From the NCBI RefSeq assembly GCF_003711515.1, contig NW_021167086.1, positions 1,573,149 through 1,637,148 on the forward strand: a stretch of 64,000 bases of DNA, written 5' to 3'. The notes beneath the pieces are model-generated. The model ran no database searches. It was not told the origin of the DNA and saw only the letters and a program-made list of their open reading frames with translations. The stretch comes from Sodiomyces alkalinus F11. Lineage: Eukaryota; Ascomycota; Sordariomycetes; Glomerellales; Plectosphaerellaceae. A program made the position numbers and the translations under genes. Shown here piece after piece: positions 34,900 through 47,133 of this stretch; the stretch's first letter is position 1, and each line of letters begins with the position of its first letter.

Positions 34900-36125
34900 G
34901 ATAGCTTTCGAACTATAAGGCCCTTTATTTATAGTATTAACGTTTTATAGCTCGAAAGACCTTATAGACCCTGCTAAAGCGGGGGTAATCTCCCTCGTAG
35001 TTATAGCACTTATAGGTCTTATACTCGTAGTCTCTGTATTCTTTATACTCGTTATAGTAGTAGTATTCCTCTCTATAGCCTTTAACGGCATAGATAGGAC
35101 AGGAAACTAGGCTTTTATAGGTCCCCCGGGTATACCCGAATTTCCAGTAGTTAGAGCACTGGGTTCTAGTGGTTATAGGCCTATATTTATAGACCTTTAG
35201 CCGCTAGCCGGCTATATATAGCCCCTAGTTTAGGTAGTACTTCTATTCTTTACTGGAGGGCATAGAAATAACCACTATACCGTAAAACGCGGCTAAAGCC
35301 CCTAGCCACTACAGCTTCCCTACTACCCTAATAGGGTTAAAGGTGCCGATTTCAGTGGCTAGGTCCTATAGACCTAGGCCCTATTATAGGCTTCAGTTTA
35401 GGGCCTCTTACGGCGGCTCGGAGGGGTTAGATAAAGGGGTATCACCACCCCTAAAGGCTCTAGAAAACACCTATTTAATAAGAAGCTTAAACTATTCGTC
35501 TATAGGCTAGGGGGGCTAGAGAGGGAGGTTTAGCTCTTTAAACCATTGACTCTGCGAGTCTAGGAGCTGTTAAACGCTGTATATCGGCCCCGGGGTTAAA
35601 ATAAGGTTCCTGTTAGTCGACCGGCTAATAGCCGTAACTACACGGAATTTTAGGGCCTTATTAAGCTTGTTCCGAAGCGCTAGGGGGTTGAAGCTTTCCC
35701 TAGGAATCGCTGCCCCTGCCGTAGGCTATAGAATAACCTATGGGGCCTTTTTAGGGTCGGTTAGGAGGGGTGCTAGAGGGAGGGAGGCTAAAGGTACTGG
35801 AGCTGCTAGAGCTACTAGAGCTGCTAAAGCCCCTGAAATAGGGGCCTGGGTAGGGCCTTTTTTCCCCTTTATAGCCTCGCTATAAAGGGGTTTAGGCAGT
35901 TCTGTAAGCCTGCGAACTGCCTAAGCTAGTTCGTCGACCTTCTATTCGAGGGTAGGGGGCTAGGAGGCTTCTGGTACTCCGTAGATAGTAGATTTAAGCC
36001 CTACGGATAGGGCCTTAATATAGGGGGGAGGGTCGAGTGTATAGGCCTGTTAAAGTAGCTGAAGAGCCTGTTAGAGTAGTTCCTTGGCCTGTGCCTTACT
36101 CTAACTATGCAGGGACGTTCTAGCA
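34900..36125 (-). pseudogene. LINE 2 ORF1 relic, 5'-truncated
   Basis: It aligns with LINE 1 ORF1 from about 22200 to 23372. The knuckle region (Tyr-for-Cys) lies at about 34970-35050. The N-terminal part is lost with the 5' truncation. The open plus-strand frames in this area are shadows of the Pro/Ala-rich sequence. Confidence 0.7.
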
Positions 36126-36796
36126 CTAGCACGTTAAAATGGATTATTGTGATTATTGATCTAAAGATGGATGGATTAATGAAAATCTAGATACAGGAGG
36201 ATCGGATAAAACGATCCTTACAGAATCCGGATCGGTTATATATATCCATTTGACCCGATTGACCGGTTCGGTCCCCTGACCTGATTAGTTAGAAAACGTG
36301 CGGCCGACCTAATTAGTTATCCTAACCCTAATAACCGATCTACACGGTTATAATATAGCCCTAATTATCGTCGCCTCGTCCTCGAGACTACGATAATTCC
36401 AAAATTAACGCGTAGATTAGCATAAATAATAATCTAGCATAAATAAAACTTCGTTACCCTAATCACGGCTCCTCTAAGCAGGTCTTCTAGTCGTCTCCTC
36501 TACGCATGGCACTCTTCCCACGACCGGTCGTAATAGCCGTGGAACTAATCCCACGCAGTCTTCGTGTAACATAGCAGTGGTAGCGGTATCCTTAGCGCGT
36601 GGTTCCCTTCGAGGTGGTGGCGGGCAGGTAGGTAGGTAAGTCAGATCTTTTCCACGCGTGCTCCTGATCGTGAAGTCGTTTCCGGAAGGAGCTAAATGTC
36701 GTTAATACCGTGGTAGAAGCAGGACTCGAAGGAATCTTCGGAACTAAGAGAATAACCGAAGAACTAAAGGAATAGGAAGAGGAAGAATAGGATGAG
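36126..36796. other. Weakly RIPed spacer, no recognised gene
   Basis: About 670 bp with more CpA/TpG than its neighbours, especially 36440-36780. Stops interrupt all frames I checked. It contains short direct and inverted motifs (CGGATAAAACGATCC..ATCCGGATCGG near 36200) and a GGTAGGTAGGTAAGT run near 36628. It may be unique DNA or the LTR of an unlisted element into which Gypsy 2 inserted. Confidence 0.4.
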
Positions 36797-37013
36797 TGTT
36801 ACGGGTTAACCCCGATATAGAGGATCCGGCTATACTCCGGATCTCCCTGACTACGCGCTTAGTTAACGGACCTATATCGCTAAGTTATCGCTACCTTATA
36901 GCTAGCCTAGCGCTATAGACATTTCTCCTTTTTCCTTCTTCCTTCCTTAATTCTAGATAATCTATTATTACGACCTTACTTAGTGCCACGACCTATAACT
37001 AGTCGTTTTTATA
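36797..37013 (+). repeat. 5' LTR of Gypsy 2
   Basis: It starts TGTTACGGGTTAACC and ends CGTTTTTATA. It is more faithful to TG...TA ends than the Gypsy 1 copies. Confidence 0.9.
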
Positions 37014-37439
37014 TTTAGAACTTAGCGGTACCTATACGCTACGCTAGCGATAGATTAGGATCCTAATACTACCGCCTAATAACCTATTAGAATTAAATAG
37101 GTCGTAAAGTAGACGAAATAACGGTTCGAAGAAAATAACCGAGCCCTAAATATAAGGCTAGGCCCTCTCTATAAAAGATATACTAATATTAACTCGAGGC
37201 TTACTCCGATATAAGAATACTACTCGGAAATATATTAGTTTATAGACCGATAACGCGCGAGAGAAAAAGCCGACGAGCGATAATACTAGTTAGTCGAATA
37301 GCTTATAGCCTGGCTCCTAGTATCGCCTACCCCGTAAAACCTAACACCGCTTAACCTAAATATTCTGGCTCCCTCGTAGACCCCGATAATTCTTATACTA
37401 GTAGAGTCTACCCTATGACCGGTTCTATTACCTATACTA

Positions 37440-40400
37440 TAGCCGATAATAATAGTAGTCGCCCCGACCTTAACGGCGATACCCCGTAAAACTATTAATA
37501 GCCCGGCGAAGTTCTTAGGGAAACGAGTATACTATAACGTATAGGCCTACACGATATAGTGAAAGCTTCTAATTAATAGCGATTTATTCTAGAATAATAT
37601 ATAAGCTTAGTATATAATCTATAATTACCTAAGGCCTAAAGTATAATAGGTCGTATTGGCCTTCTATAAAAGCGATAGGCCAGGTAAGCTTATAAACCCT
37701 AACGACTTTATAGCGTATCTTAATTATACCTACCTTAACCCTATAGAATAATCACGGGCCGCCTAAGCCTTATATATAATTCGTTAATAAACCGATAAGT
37801 TATTTGCCGCCTTCCTACCCCGTTTTAAAAGATAGATTGCCTTTATAGGTAGTACTAAATAAAAAGCCACTGTATAGATCTTATTCCTTAAAGGAGCGAT
37901 TACTTCGCGACTTAGGGATAAACTTATCTCCGCCCGAATCCTTACTAACCACTATACTATATAGGTTAATAGCGTATAAGAGATTACTAGGAAACTTAAA
38001 GGCTATTAGTTCGAATAAAACTATAACAAATAAGCTTAAGACTATATAACCGCGAAGAAGGATACCGATAACAATATAAAGATAGGCGGAGTAAGCCGTG
38101 TTAATAATAAGAAGGCGAAGTAAAAGACTCGGATATACTATAACTATAATAAGAAGGGATATATCGCGCGGAATTATAAAAAGCTAAAGGAAAACTAAGA
38201 CACGGTCCGGAAGGTTAAGGAGACTCGTATAAAAGATCGTCATAAGAGCGGGGACGAGTCGACTAATAAGGATAACTCGGAAAAAAAGTAGCTCTAACAC
38301 GAAAATAGGCGTTAAAGCCGATACCCGCGATATAGCGAGAGTAGGAGGCGTTTAAAGTATATACTAATAGTAACCCGGTACTTATAGTAGTTAAAGTGAA
38401 TAAATAATGTATCCTCGCGCTTATTAATACTAGTTATACTTATGATACCGCTGTAAGTGAATAGTTTACCTTAAGACTCTAATTACTATTAGTCGATAAA
38501 ACGAATCGATTACTAAATAGCTTCTCGGAAACTACTAGGACTATTAGTAGCGCGGGGATCGCCGTCTATAAGCTTAAGATTAGCGGTTACCCGTAAAGGA
38601 TATTCGTATATATAATACCCGGGCTTAATCAAGACGTATTCCTCGGGAAGCCTTAGATAGAATAAAACGATATAACGTATTACGCTAAAGATAAACGGCT
38701 TTACCACGGAGTAGCCGGATTAAATATACGATTTTATTATAAAAGAAAACCTACCGGAGTATAAGCTATCCGTGACGCCTATTTAGATATAGAATCTATA
38801 TTCACGGATATTATTCGATAACTACGATAAAAGGGTAAGGAAGTCTTAACCCAGGGAGTAAGCTTAAGGGATATCGAAAAAGCGTTATATAAGAAATAAC
38901 TAATAAACCCGAAGGACTTTATATCTAAAGAGTTACTACGAGAATTCGGCGACCTATTCGCGCTTAATAAGGCTAATTAATCACCGTTATACTAATTAGG
39001 AGTCGATTATAAGATAAGCCTTATACTCGGAAATAACGGTAAGGAATTATCGCTTTCTTAGGGGCCGCTCTATAATGTATTAAGAGAAAAAACTCTTAGT
39101 ATTACGGAAAAGACTTACCGACCTAATAGATAAAGGATTTAACCGTGCTAATAGTTCGGAAGCCGCGGCTTCTATCCTCTTTATAAGAAAGCTAGGCGGA
39201 GGACTTTAATTTTATTACCCACTATTACGCGTTAAACGCGATTACTAAGCGAGACCGATATTTATTTCCCCTAATCGCTAAGATACTATAAGACCTAAGC
39301 TAAGTCAAATAGTTTACGAAGCTCGATATAATCGCCGCCTTTTATAAAATTAGGATAGCCTTAGGATACGAATATAAGACCGCGATCCGAACTCGGTTTA
39401 GGCTTTTCGAATAGCTTATCTACCTATTCGGCCTAAATAGAGCTCCCGCGACTTTCTAGCGATATATTAATAAAATACTATAACGCATCCTAAACGACTT
39501 TATTACCGCTTACGTTAACGATATCCTAGTCTACTTTGGTAGGAGTCTGGCTAATTATAAGGCGAAGGTAAAATAGGTACTCCGCGTACTCACGGATACC
39601 AGCCTAAACCTAGATCCGTTAAAGTATAAGTTTAGCGTAAAGATAATAAAGTACCTAGGAGTTATAATTCCCGCGGGGAAAGGCGTATTTTATAACCTAA
39701 AGAAGTTATAAGCTATTCGCGAGTAGGAAGCGCCTATAACGGTTAAGGGTATACGAAGCTTCCTAGGGTTTATAAATTATTACCGAATCTTTATTAAGGA
39801 TTTTTCGGGGATCTTAGCCCCGTTAATAGCACTAACTAAGAAAGACTATACTATTTAATAGGGTCCCGAGGAAGAAATAGCCTTTCGCGAGCTAAAGGCG
39901 AGGTTCTAAGAAGGACCGATACTATAATAGTAGGACCTAGTAAATAAGATATTTATTAAGACGGACTACTCGGGATTTACCCCTAGGGGTAGCCTAATAT
40001 AAGAAAACGCGGACGGAAATCGCTACGTAATCGTATACTACTCTTATAAACTTAATAAAACGGAATATAACTACCTAATCTATAATAAGGAAATACTAGC
40101 GATTATAAGTTATTTAATAATATAATAGGCTAAGCTTATTAGTTATAGGTAGTTTAGAGTCCTCTCCGACTATAAGGCGCTTAAATACTTTATAATAAAG
40201 CGAACGCCTACTAAGCGATAAAGCTGTAAGCCGGTAAGCTTATATAGTTCGACTTTATACTCGAGTATCGGAAGGGAAAGGATAACACGATAACGGACGC
40301 CCTCTCGCGTTAATAGTAAGATAAGCCTTAAGATATAACGGATAAATAGGAGTAATCTTATTATATTTAATTAATTCCCGATACCGCGATTCTACTTAGT
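37440..40400 (+). pseudogene. Gypsy 2 gag, protease, RT and RNase H relic
   Basis: The gag knuckle YYNYNKKGYIARNYKKLK at about 38135-38190 is a C-x2-C-x4-H-x4-C knuckle with Cys and His changed to Tyr. The protease region is at about 38400-38700 (ILALINTSY for ...DTSC). RT spans about 38930-39700 with YVNDILVYF at about 39513 for YVDDILVYS. RNase H begins KTDYSGF at about 39960. RIP stops occur in each domain. A 64-codon minus-strand frame at 38513-38707 is a shadow of the protease region. Confidence 0.85.
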
Positions 40401-40420
40401 ATTCGCTCTATTAATAGCGG

Positions 40421-40518
40421 TTATTATTATTATTATTAATCTTACTCCGCCATCCTAACTAATCTATAGGAGCCTTTCTAGGCTATACGGTCCTTCTCGG
40501 GTAGTTATAGAGGGGAAA
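40421..40518 (-). mobile_element. Detached 3' tail of LINE B
   Basis: On the minus strand this is the last ~90 bp of the LINE A/B family ending in (ATA)n. It was separated from the body at 47134-53600 when LINE A inserted. The break is marked by TATAGAGGGGAAA at 40506-40518, repeated at 47134-47146. Confidence 0.9.
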
Positions 40519-40589
40519 CAAAAACACTTTACTTATAATACGCGTTTATTAACCACGGGCGCGTAATAAGAGTAAAATCGATAAAACTA

Positions 40590-41930
40590 TCGGGATAGAG
40601 ATTATAACTACTACCTCCCTCCCGGGATACTATCGCAGCGGCACCGTAATACCGGCGCTACGATATAGCCGGAAGAGTTATAGGATAGCGTCGCCCTGGC
40701 CTTAACTATATAGAATTCGTAACGGACCCACTTTTCGTAACACGAGTACTCCCCCCCCTGCCCGTGGCAGGACGTAGCGCAGAACCGATATAAGACTGAA
40801 AGGGGACTACCGCGCCCCCCGGAAGCGAGAGTAACTAAGATTAGGGCAGAAATTCAGGCCCTACTAGCTCATAGGAACACGATTAACTAAGTCGTAGAGC
40901 TAACAAAGGAACTAATTATAATACGTAGTACCCGTAAAGACGCCGGTATAATACCGCTAAGGCACCTATACGCTACCGTTTATTATATTATCTAAGAGGA
41001 ACTCCGAAAAGGGATAAACGGTATAAAAAAGACCTAGGCTAATATCGTAACCCGGGCTCCTATAGCGGTACCGCCGCGGGACCCCATACCCCCTAAAGTA
41101 ATTCCCGCTAAGTATTACCGGGAATTAATTATCCGCTAAGGAACCCTCCCCGAAAACTAGCCCCTTAAGGATAAGACCCTAAAAATTTTTATCTAAGCTA
41201 TAAATACTATAACTACCCGACACGATACCGTAGCGGTATAGAAGCTACTAAGCGGAGATATCTACCTTACTTTTACTAAAGGGGTATAGTAGTAGGCTAC
41301 TTGTAAGGAATAATAGATTAAGAAGGCCTTTAGTAAAGGAGCTACCCTAGCCGTACGTATTTACCCTACGCTAGCTAAGGCTATCCCCCGGGAGGTCCTT
41401 AACGCCTTATCCGAAGAAGACCTATTAATATCCCTATAGGATATAAACCCCGAGGTAAAAATTATCCGAGTATAATAGCGGGTACCCCGCCGCGGCACTA
41501 ATAGGGTAATACTCCTCCTTATCGAATCGGCTTCGCCGGAAGGGGTAGCGAGCCTTATCCGGAATACCCTCCTTTTTAAGGGGGGTAGCTATATCTATAA
41601 ACTATACGACCCTAACCTTAGCCCCTTAAGGTGCTATAAGTACTTATACTTCGACTACCGAGCGAACGGCTACCCTATAGCGGAGAGGGTATACCGCTAC
41701 TATGCTAAGTCCGAATCGGCGTACCCCTAAGGCCTAGGATATTACGAAGTTATAGCGCCGGGGCGCCCCCGCCCTTACGCCGCTTATACCGGAGACTATA
41801 ATACCTTCGACGATTTATACCGATTACTAAAAAAGGAGGCCGAGAAAACCCGCGAAGCTTATAAATACTAAGCCAGGGATTTCGATATTACCCGCTAGAC
41901 CGAAGTGGTATACCCGCGGTAGCCGTAAAT
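40590..41930 (+). pseudogene. LINE A ORF1 relic
   Basis: Broken plus-strand frames carry a knuckle region at about 41634-41706 (YKYLYFDYRANGYPIAERV followed by YRYYA), in which Tyr probably stands for Cys or His. An acidic/basic tail with KKEAEKTREAYKY follows at about 41830-41870. The product would be the element's RNA-binding protein. Confidence 0.7.
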
Positions 41931-41934
41931 CTTC

Positions 41935-44900
41935 CCCCTAATTATTATCGCCTAGGACTAAGACTAACCCCTCCGTAAAGATAGGGGTTAGCCCCTAAAA
42001 AGGATTAGGGGATAGGAGGGCTCCCTAATACTAGGCCCGATACACGCCTATATAGTCCCCCGCGGGGCCGATAAAGCACCGTAGTAGGAACCCTAGAGCT
42101 AGACGCCGGTTATACCGGGTACGTTATCTTAACCCCCCCCNNNNNNNNNNAGAAATCGATATCCTTTCATAGAATATAAGGAGGAGTTAGGCGTGGCGGG
42201 AGCTACTGCGCCGGTACCGCGGCGCCGAGTATAACGTGATAGTAATTTAGGAACCCGGCCTTAACCGCTTTACGAAAAGCCCCGTATACCCCTCTTAAGG
42301 GGCATACCGGCTAATCTAGGGAAAAGGCCGCGCTCTCCTATATATCTATAAAAGATACCCGCTATATATATAGACGTGGCGGGCCTACCACGATACCTAT
42401 ATGGTTATATTCGGGACTGGAGACGATACCCTTATAATCTAATCGATCTACTTAGAGAACTACTAATCGGCTAGGATCCCCTAAAATACGCCCCTATAAG
42501 ATATATTCGACACAGTACCGCTATAGAGCCGATACGTCCTTATAGGGGACTTTAACCTATACTACCCCCTATAGTTATAGCCACCACGGCACTACCCTTA
42601 AGCCGATACCCTGTTTACCTTTATAACCCGGTAGAACCTCGACTTAGTAACCCCCCCTAGAATAACTATATAGTATTGCCTAGGCTAGCGTGCTAGTATT
42701 ATCGACCTTATATAGGTAATATAAAGGCTCCACTACGACTTTAGCGGCCCGGATAAGACCGTTATCGGGTCTAGCTACTACTTATAGATAGTCTAAATCC
42801 TTATAAAGACGGACGCCTTACCTATTACCGCGATAATACTACCGCGGGACCTAGCCGGGCCCCGCTAAGTCTAGAAAGACTTTAACCCCTTATAGGTCCC
42901 CTAGCTCGCTACTACGCGGCTATAATAGACCGGCCCCCTAATACTACTAGAAGATATCGACTTAGCACTAAATAACCTAATCGTAGACCTTATAACTATA
43001 GCCGATAAGGCCGCGCCGCGCCGCTATAGGGGTAACCCTAAACGCCTATCCACCTCTTAATAGAACGCGGAGCTAACCGCCTTTACCCAGGAAATAAGGC
43101 GCCTTTACTATAGATATATATTTAGGAAGGCCCGGAACTAATAGGATAAGTTCTAGGAAGCGGAGAGGCGCTAAGATAAGGCTATAGCGGTAGCGAAGCG
43201 GATATACTAGCGGCACTTACTCTACTTAACCGAGAAGGATAATAACCTTCTTTAGTAGCTATAGAAATAGATATAAATTAAAGGGGGCATATTACCGGAC
43301 CCCCTATTAGTACTACTACTATACCGAGATAATAGCGCCTACCCGGTAACTATACATGTAAAGAAGGCTAAGGTCCTAAACCGGAAATTCTTCCCTCCCC
43401 GCTCCCTACTGCCCCTAGGCCTTTAGGCGCGGAATCCCCCCAGGGGTAGTATATCCGCCGAGATATTACCGTAGCGGATATATAGGGGCGCTTTAAGAAG
43501 ATAAAACCCTAAGCGGTACTAAGCCCCGATAGACTCCTAGCAGGGCTCCTAAAAGTATATAGACCCCCCTTATACTAAAGACTTAGTGCTATCTTTATAG
43601 CGTGCTTTAAAGCGAGCTACTACCCGAAAAGGTACCGCTATACTACTATAATAGTCCTTAAGAAAGAAGGCCGGCCGCCGGCCGACTACGGGATAGTAAA
43701 GGGCTAGCGACCGATATTACTCCTTAGTATAATAGGTAAGGTCCTTAAAGGGATACTAGCCGACCGGATCACGACCGTAGGGGAGGAGTATCGGCTCCTC
43801 CCGGAAGTGTAGATAAGTAACCGGCTAGGACGAAGTATAAAGACGGTAGTATAAAAAGCCACGGAGGCTATAAAGGCGAGCTAGGCCTATAGCGGCACCG
43901 CTTCGATACTCTAACTAGATATTAAAGGCGCCTTTGATATTATCCCTTATTCCCGCCTTATCGAGGTGCTTAAAAGGAAAGGCTACCCCTGATAGCTTAA
44001 TACCCTAATTAGTAGCTTCCTCTAGGGCCGTATAGCCTAGCTATTACTTAATAGCGAAACGGCCCCCCTATAGCACCTCCGCGGGGGTATACTATAAGGC
44101 TCCCCGATCTCCCCTATCCTCTTTATTCTTTATATCTCTACTCTATATAAAGAGTTAAAAAGGGTCCCTAAAACGATAGTATTAGGTTTATCGATAGTAT
44201 AAATATTATCGCCTTTAGTAGGATAAAGGTATAGATGCGGTAACGCCTCGCCGCCGTATAGAGGATATACTTAGAATAGGAGATAGTAAGCAGACTATAA
44301 TTCGATTTAGCTAAGTGTGTCTATATCCCCTTTATAAAGTCACGCTAACCCTGACTTACCCCGCTCCCCTTTAATACTACTTCGGTACCGGTAACGGAGG
44401 CGATAAAGTTCCTAGGTATTTAGCTTAATAGGAAGCTTAACTTCCGATAAAACACTAAAAAGGTAAAAAGCCGCCTAACTACCTAAATATACGCCCTTTT
44501 AAGGCTTAGCGTAGTAGTATAGGGGTATAGTTTCGCGGACGTAAAAAGACTATACCTTATAGTAATACGACTAATAATTACTTACTACGCCTTAACCGTC
44601 TATAAGATAAGGGCCGGCCCCCGGTAAGGCCCTGTAACGGCACTAATAATGGTATAGAATCCGTGCCTCCGATTAATAGCCGGAGCTTATAAAGCTATAC
44701 CGGTTAGGGTCCTTAAAAAAAAGACCTTTATCCCCACACTTAACCTATACCTTATAAGCCTTAATACCCGGAAGGTCCGCCGGATATAAAAGGAGGGAAC
44801 CGAAGATAAGATATTAGCCGGAGTATACGCCGTAGTAAAAGCCCTAGCGGCACCGAATCGGTATTATAGGACCTACGCGGCCCTCGCGTGGATAGCCTAA

Positions 44901-45440
44901 CTTAACGCCCTAACGACCTAGGCCGGAAACGCGGCCCCGAGGAAAGCCCTTATAAGGGACTAGGGTCGAACCTAGGTAGAGTTATAGAGGCTATACACCT
45001 ACGCCGTAGCGGCACCGAGCCGCCCCCCGATATAACGCTCTCTCCGGAAATATAGAAGACTCCTAAAGCTATAAAGCGCCGTACTTACCTAAATTAGAAT
45101 AGAAAAGCTAGGCTTATAAGCCTTTTTAGTAAAATCGAGGGTACCGGAATTTCTAATAACGCGGTGCCCCTATAGCGACGGGGGGGTAGAAATAGCGGAG
45201 TATATAGTACTCTAGTACTAGGACGTGACCGAGGAAAAGCGTAGGGAGCTTTTCGGTGCTATAAGGAGACTACTTATAACTAGAGGGGATTTATATAACG
45301 CACTAAACCACGATACGGAAGCCGGGGTAGTTATAAGGTAGTTCCTATAACGGAAGAGGCTTAAGGACTTCCGCCTCGCCCTTAAAGTTATAGAGGCCTA
45401 CGAAAATACCCGCGATACCGAAGGGGGACTATATCGGGGA
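41935..45440 (+). pseudogene. LINE A ORF2 relic (endonuclease and RT)
   Basis: The endonuclease motif VLIGDFNLYYP at about 42537-42570 is intact. RT shows PLLLLSIIGKVLKGILADRI-like sequence at about 43715-43770, LDIKGAFDIIPYSRLIEVLK at about 43915-43975, GSPISPILFILYISTLY at about 44099-44150, and the catalytic box GFIDSINIIAF at about 44186 for GFVDDTN. A Cys/His tail, RCPYSDGGVEIAEYIVL, is at about 45160-45215. Stops and a scaffold gap near the endonuclease start break the frame. Confidence 0.85.
42141..42150. other. Assembly gap (10 N)
   Basis: Ten Ns follow a run of eight C. The equivalent place in LINE B (about 52024-52036) has a run of G, so the gap probably marks a homopolymer or repeat the assembler could not cross. 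True length unknown. Confidence 0.99.
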
Positions 45441-45444
45441 TAAG

Positions 45445-47133
45445 GTAGCACGACGACTAATTAAGTATTAGGATAGGGGCCTTATAAGCCGGGACCCTAG
45501 CGGTATCGACGTAGCACTATTACGATACCGATTAGCTTTTATTATTATTACCTCCCTCGGAGGTATTAATACCGCTTTTAATATACTTAAGGCCCTATTC
45601 GGCTAGTTAGCTAATACCGCTAGGGAGCTATAGCGGGACCGGGGGGGAGCTACTTATAAGGTATTCTAGGATAAAGTCTATCTTACCCTCTAAATACCTT
45701 ATCTAATAAGATAACTCCTATACCTCTACCGATACGGTGCCGCCGCGACCGTGACTAGAAGGTAACGCCCGGTTTAGGGCCCGGCTAAAAGACCAGGACG
45801 CTATCCTTAGGCGCTCCTTAGCCTATAACTAGTTAGCGTGGAACCGCTATAGTACCGAAGGGGAATACCTATAATAGCGATACCCGCGCTATTAGCGGCC
45901 TTTACCGCTATATACGACTAGTAGATATCTATAAGGCGTTACTACTATTTCTTAGGAGCTGAGGGGACCTATTAAGCTATTAGCTCTATCCACCCCGACG
46001 CTTAGACGATACTACCGCGGTACCGAGGCGACTTATATCCTTACACGGACGGCGACTATTAGTATATCAGTAATAGGCCGCGCTTATTCCCGTGGTATTA
46101 GCGTAGGCCTTTATATTATCGGGGTAAATACCTAAACGCTTACTATAAGGAATATAACTACCCTATATTACTGCTACGATACTACTCCGACGCTACTAAG
46201 GGCTATATACGGTATAATATAAACAATACCACGCTTATAGCGGCGATTATTAATATTAGTATTATTATTAATAGAAGATCATATCTACGACTATTGGCAT
46301 GCTATTACTAAGGCACCGCTGCGCTAAAGGGAACTTATATTACGCTATTACTTCGGATTACTTATTTACATATATAAATCGCTGCTATACTACCTAGTTA
46401 ACCCTATACTACCACGCTACCGCGACGCTATCCACGAGGCACCTATAATTAAAATATAATAGGAATATAATAAGAAAACTAGAGGGGTATACTAGTTAGT
46501 ATAGGCTATAATAACACACCTATAAGACTACTAGCGGAAATAGATTAGGGAAAACCTATAACGAACTCATCGGCGTTATAAGAGGAAAAGGGAGGATTAA
46601 GGTATAAAGGCCTCGGGGGATATTAACTATGTAATTCCTATAATAGGGTAGGGCCTTATTCCCCCTACCTACCGCCGGATATAGCAGAAACCCACCTAGG
46701 GGAGCAGGAGGCGCCTACCTCCCTTACTCTTTTTATTAACCGAGTAGAAGGAATAAAAGGCATAACCCTCGGGGATATAGGGAGGCCGAGGCTAGAGGGC
46801 CGTGGCCTCCGCACCGCGGAGGCGTGGCGGTACCCCCTCGGCCCCTACTCCGTCGCTAACGATTAGCTTAGGCTAACCTACCTAACCACTAGCCTACTAT
46901 ACTTCCCGTTAGCCACTAGCCTAGAGGTATAATCCAGATATATCGCAGAGACGAACCGGGGCTATATCGGGCCCGCAGCGGCACTACTCCACCTAAGGAA
47001 ATATATAAGGGTTTTCCCCGGGTTTTACCCGGGCTTTCCCCCCTATAGCCACCCGAGAAGGACCTTATAGCCTAGAAAGGCTCCTATAGATTAGTTAGTT
47101 AGGATAGCGGAGTAAGATCGATAATAATAATAA
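45445..47133 (+). other. Long 3' region of LINE A
   Basis: About 1.7 kb follows ORF2 with no recognised domain. Its 3' part recurs in LINE B and in the truncated copy at 62164-63301. It includes a perfect GC hairpin CCTCCGC/GCGGAGG near 46806-46824 and a CCCGGG-rich inverted motif near 47010-47040. The repeated retention fits a 3' UTR recognised by the element's RT. Confidence 0.55.

Larger units (their letters stand above)
30557..36125 (-). mobile_element. 5'-truncated LINE of the LINE 1 family (LINE 2)
   Basis: It is read on the minus strand. Its A-rich 3' end (AATTAAAACAAAAAAG) is at the left. Alignment to LINE 1 ends near 36120, equivalent to about codon 100 of ORF1, so the 5' UTR and ORF1 start are missing. 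No convincing target duplication is seen; the right flank does not resume the Copia 2 LTR. Confidence 0.85.
36797..40420 (+). mobile_element. Second Gypsy copy, 5' part only (Gypsy 2)
   Basis: It begins with a 217-bp LTR (36797-37013) matching Gypsy 1 LTRs in opposite orientation. Gag, protease, RT and RNase H follow on the plus strand. It stops at about 40420, where the tail of LINE B begins. Integrase and the 3' LTR are absent from the window. Confidence 0.9.
40519..47133 (+). mobile_element. LINE A, nearly full length, inserted into LINE B
   Basis: It is flanked by a perfect 13-bp duplication TATAGAGGGGAAA (40506-40518 and 47134-47146) and ends in ATAATAATAATAA. ORF1 and ORF2 relics are followed by a long 3' region. 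It differs from LINE 1 in sequence and no RNase H was recognised. A 10-N gap interrupts it at 42141-42150. A 5'-truncated copy is at 62164-63301. Confidence 0.92.
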
